From an uncultured bacterium (GTDB taxonomy: Bacteria; Pseudomonadota; Gammaproteobacteria; Burkholderiales; Burkholderiaceae_C): a stretch of 33,855 bases of DNA. The position numbers and the translations under genes are program-made. Positions 31,896-33,855 of the stretch are shown here, piece after piece (position 1 is the first letter of the stretch; every line of letters begins with the position of its first letter). The notes beneath the pieces were generated by a model that saw nothing but the letters and a program-made list of their open reading frames with translations, was not told where the DNA came from and made no database searches. Where the stretch lies: contig CAIKUF010000330.1 in assembly GCA_903830565.1 (NCBI GenBank), positions 1 to 33,855 on the forward strand. The letters run 5' to 3'.

Positions 31896-32594
31896 TCAGC
31901 CTGCTGAAGCCGCCGCCGGCTCGATCAACCCAACCCCCTCGGCCGTGCCGCGGTTCACCGTGCGAGCCACCGGCCAGGCCTGCATGGCGCCTAGCGGCAG
32001 ACCCTGCATGAGCGGCAACAGCGCGGCGGGGTCTTGCTGGCTGCGGTCGAGCCAGGCGCTCCAGTGCTCGCGCGCAAGGATGACGGGCATGCGGTCGTGG
32101 ATAGGCGCCATCAGCGCGTTGGCACCGGTCGTCACGATGCAGCAGGTGAGCACCCAGGCACTGTCGTCGGTCGACGTGGGCGGGCGCCACGCCTCGAACA
32201 GGCCGGCAAAGGCGAAGCAGGGCTCGCCCTTCGGGCTGATGTACCACGGCTGCTTGGCGCCGCCTTGCGCGGTGGGCTGCCACTCGAAGAAGCCGCTCGC
32301 CGGCACGATGCAGCGGCGGCGCCGCACGGCCTGGCGGAACGACGGCTTATCGGCCATGCCCTCGGCGCGGGCGTTGTTCAGCTTGTGGCCGATGCTCTCG
32401 GTCTTGGCCCAGGGTGGCACCAGACCCCAGCGCATCAGTTCGGCGACGCGCTCGCCCTCGGGGGTTTCGCGGATCACCGGCACCTGCGACTGCGGGGCCA
32501 CGTTCCAGCGCTGCGGGAACGGCACCACCCGCGTCGCGCTGAAGCCGTGGACCAGCGTCTCCGGTCCGAAAGCGATGACGTAGCGGCCGCACAT
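31896..32594 (-). CDS. SRAP family protein (YedK/HMCES type)
   Basis: DNA-repair protein of 232 residues. The active-site cysteine is Cys2 (MCGRY after removal of Met), which forms a covalent link with abasic sites in single-stranded DNA. Supporting motifs are RWNVAPQSQVPVI, LMRWGLVPPWA, IVPASGFFEW with the catalytic Glu, and MAPIHDRMPVIL with the catalytic His. I chose the ATG directly before CGRY because the cysteine must become residue 1 or 2; a start five codons earlier would block it. It stands alone between the DUF3563 and SRPBCC-GST genes on the same strand. Confidence 0.94.
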   Translation of the reverse strand: MCGRYVIAFGPETLVHGFSATRVVPFPQRWNVAPQSQVPVIRETPEGERVAELMRWGLVPPWAKTESIGHKLNNARAEGMADKPSFRQAVRRRRCIVPASGFFEWQPTAQGGAKQPWYISPKGEPCFAFAGLFEAWRPPTSTDDSAWVLTCCIVTTGANALMAPIHDRMPVILAREHWSAWLDRSQQDPAALLPLMQGLPLGAMQAWPVARTVNRGTAEGVGLIEPAAASAG

Positions 32595-32681
32595 GCCGCG
32601 AGTGTGCACTCAGGTCACGGCACTCGGCTTCACCAGCCGCCAGCGCAACGCCCGTGCCCAGGCCGCGCATGGCGGCCCTCT

Positions 32682-33758
32682 CTACGCGGCCGGCGGTTGG
32701 GTGGATGTGAAGCTGGCGCGTTCGCGCACCTTGCCCTGCGAGCGCATCAGGGCCGGCGCGGCGGCCAGCTGCGCCGCGCCGCCAGGCATGCGCTCGACAT
32801 AGGCGAGGATGGGGGCGACAAAGAGGTCGGCCATCGAGACGCTGGTGCCGGCAAGAAAGTCGCTGCGCTCGCAGGCGCGGTCGAGCGCGGCCAATTGCGC
32901 CGGCATTTCCTTGACCGCCGTCGCGATCACGCCGCCGTCGGGCTGGCCGCCCTCGCCGCGCGGGAACACGTACTGCAGCACGAAGCGGCGAACCATGGTG
33001 TCGTACAGGTAGGCGTTGGTCGCGCTGACCCATTGCTCGCAGCGCGCGCGGTCGGCGATGTTGCCGGGCAAGAGCGACGGGCCGTCGAAGCACTCCTCCA
33101 CGTAGCGCAGGATGGCGCTCGTCTCGAAGAGGCTGAACTCGCCGTCGCGAAAGGCCGGGATGCGTCCGAACGGGTTGACTTCCAGGAGTTCCGGCGTGTG
33201 CGGCCCGCAGCTCTGCAGTGCATAGGCGACGCCCTTCTCGGCGAGGCCCATGCGAACGGTGCGCGTGTAGGTGCTGCGCGCGTCGCCGAGCAGCGTGATC
33301 GTCGCCGCGGCGCCGCGCGGGTCGAGGTGCTCGGTGAGCTTGTTCAGTGTCGTGTTCCAGCCCTGGCGGTGGCCGTCGCGCACCGCAGCGGCGGGGAAGC
33401 CGCCGTGGCGCATCTGCAGCAGCGTGCCGCCGTCCTTCGCAGTGAAGCTGACCTCGATCAGCGTTTGCATCGGCGGCATCGCGTCGCCTTCCCATGACCA
33501 GGTGAAGGCCACGCGCTCCGGGCGCGCGACCTCTCGGTATTCGCCGCCGACGACGAAGCGCGATCCGTCGCGGGCCACCATCGCGATGCGCCAGCGGCCG
33601 CCCTGGCGTGCGTCGGCGCTCGCCTCGGCGACGCGCATGCCGCGTGGGCACATCCACTGGCGCAGTTCATCGGCGCTGAGGAAGGCGTCGCAGACGCGCT
33701 CGCGCGCGGCGCGGATATGGCGCGTCATGCCGAGCTCGAACAATTCGGGTGCATTCAT
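32682..33758 (-). CDS. Fusion of SRPBCC (AHSA1-like) and glutathione S-transferase domains
   Basis: Protein of 358 residues. Residues about 10-148 form an AHSA1/SRPBCC lipid- or ligand-binding domain (MTRHIRAARERVCDAFLSAD at the front, GWNTTLNKLTEHL at the end). Residues about 152-235 form a GST N-terminal thioredoxin-like domain, with VNPFGRIPAFRDGEFSLFETSAILRYV carrying the cis-proline and the glutathione-binding E-S pair. A helical GST C-terminal domain follows to about 345. The domains are usually separate proteins. The chosen ATG (MNAPELFELG) lies immediately next to the second copy of the mobile element; an in-frame upstream extension would run into that element. Confidence 0.88.
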   Translation of the reverse strand: MNAPELFELGMTRHIRAARERVCDAFLSADELRQWMCPRGMRVAEASADARQGGRWRIAMVARDGSRFVVGGEYREVARPERVAFTWSWEGDAMPPMQTLIEVSFTAKDGGTLLQMRHGGFPAAAVRDGHRQGWNTTLNKLTEHLDPRGAAATITLLGDARSTYTRTVRMGLAEKGVAYALQSCGPHTPELLEVNPFGRIPAFRDGEFSLFETSAILRYVEECFDGPSLLPGNIADRARCEQWVSATNAYLYDTMVRRFVLQYVFPRGEGGQPDGGVIATAVKEMPAQLAALDRACERSDFLAGTSVSMADLFVAPILAYVERMPGGAAQLAAAPALMRSQGKVRERASFTSTQPPAA

Positions 33759-33855
33759 CCTAGAAACCGCAGTTGAACGCGCCCGAGCGGGCCGCGATGT
33801 GCCGTTCTGGCAAGGCGCGACGAGGCGCAGGCTCAATGCCTGCAACGAGGAGCAA
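33759..33855 (-). mobile_element. Second copy of the MITE-like element, cut by the window edge
   Basis: Read on the minus strand this 97-base segment aligns without gaps to 16603-16699, with about 18 differences by eye (roughly 81% identity). It ends CAACTGCGGTTTCTAGG, differing at one base from the terminal repeat of the first copy. It abuts ATGAATGC, the start of the SRPBCC-GST gene, in the same orientation as the first copy relative to its downstream gene. The other end is outside the window. Confidence 0.75.

Noticed and set aside
1-33855. CRISPR array, tRNA or rRNA genes, integrase or phage genes
   Set aside because: No regularly spaced direct repeats, no cloverleaf-like sequences, no rRNA signature and no recombinase motifs were seen in reading the window.

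Overview
The window is GC-rich, densely coding DNA from a chromosome of a betaproteobacterium, most likely of the order Burkholderiales (Rubrivivax/Leptothrix/Methylibium-like). The lineage call rests on a Bug-family tripartite tricarboxylate transporter binding protein, a DUF3563 small protein, an NhaR-like LysR regulator and the general gene style. It is an inference, not a search result. I found no rRNA, tRNA, CRISPR array or phage module.

Layout. (1) 172-3841: a minus-strand stress cluster (HPF/RaiA-like protein, Bax1-I family membrane protein, TerB, TerC) divergent from an NhaR-like regulator. (2) 4054-7277: an acyl-CoA synthetase and a beta-hydroxyacid-dehydrogenase-type oxidoreductase on the minus strand, then a small methyltransferase on the plus strand. 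(3) 7482-10440: a universal stress protein, a start-less remnant that looks like an internally deleted GAP-family membrane protein, a DUF4203 membrane protein, an exported protein of unknown function and a DUF389 membrane protein. (4) 10511-15821: a tightly overlapped minus-strand operon for a cytosolic group-3b-like [NiFe] hydrogenase (small subunit, large subunit, maturation protease, two-cluster Fe-S beta subunit, FAD/NAD(P) gamma subunit), with a flavodoxin-fold quinone reductase upstream. (5) 16014-19107: a YtrA-type GntR regulator with a palindromic candidate operator, an ABC ATPase and a permease. (6) 19135-23274: a ZIP-like transporter, a Bug binding protein, a second acyl-CoA synthetase, a 109-residue protein of unknown function and an MTH1187-type thiamine-binding-fold protein. 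(7) 23451-26340: a cytochrome c, a GAF-GGDEF protein with a damaged GGDEF motif, a possible 42-residue ORF and a Methyltransf_32-type methyltransferase. (8) 26324-30377: an operon of S1C serine protease, MoxR ATPase, DUF58 protein and VWA protein. (9) 30512-33758: a luciferase-like oxidoreductase, a DUF3563 protein, an SRAP (YedK/HMCES) protein and an SRPBCC-GST fusion.

The most striking observation is a non-coding mobile element of 234 bp at 16466-16699. It has perfect 17-bp terminal inverted repeats and is flanked by a 5-bp direct repeat, ATGAA. It sits exactly on the ATGA overlap where the gntR stop codon and the ABC ATPase start codon would otherwise join. The duplicated ATGAA leaves both genes intact: one copy supplies the gntR stop, the other the ATPase start. 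A second, diverged copy (about 81% identical over 97 bp) runs off the right edge of the window (33759-33855). It abuts the start codon of the SRPBCC-GST gene in the same orientation, at the same ATGAATGC sequence. This suggests a MITE-like family that lands on start codons without breaking genes but cuts them off from their own ribosome binding site.

Most start codons were chosen from Shine-Dalgarno (ribosome binding) spacing and family length. Functional names come from motif recognition only.
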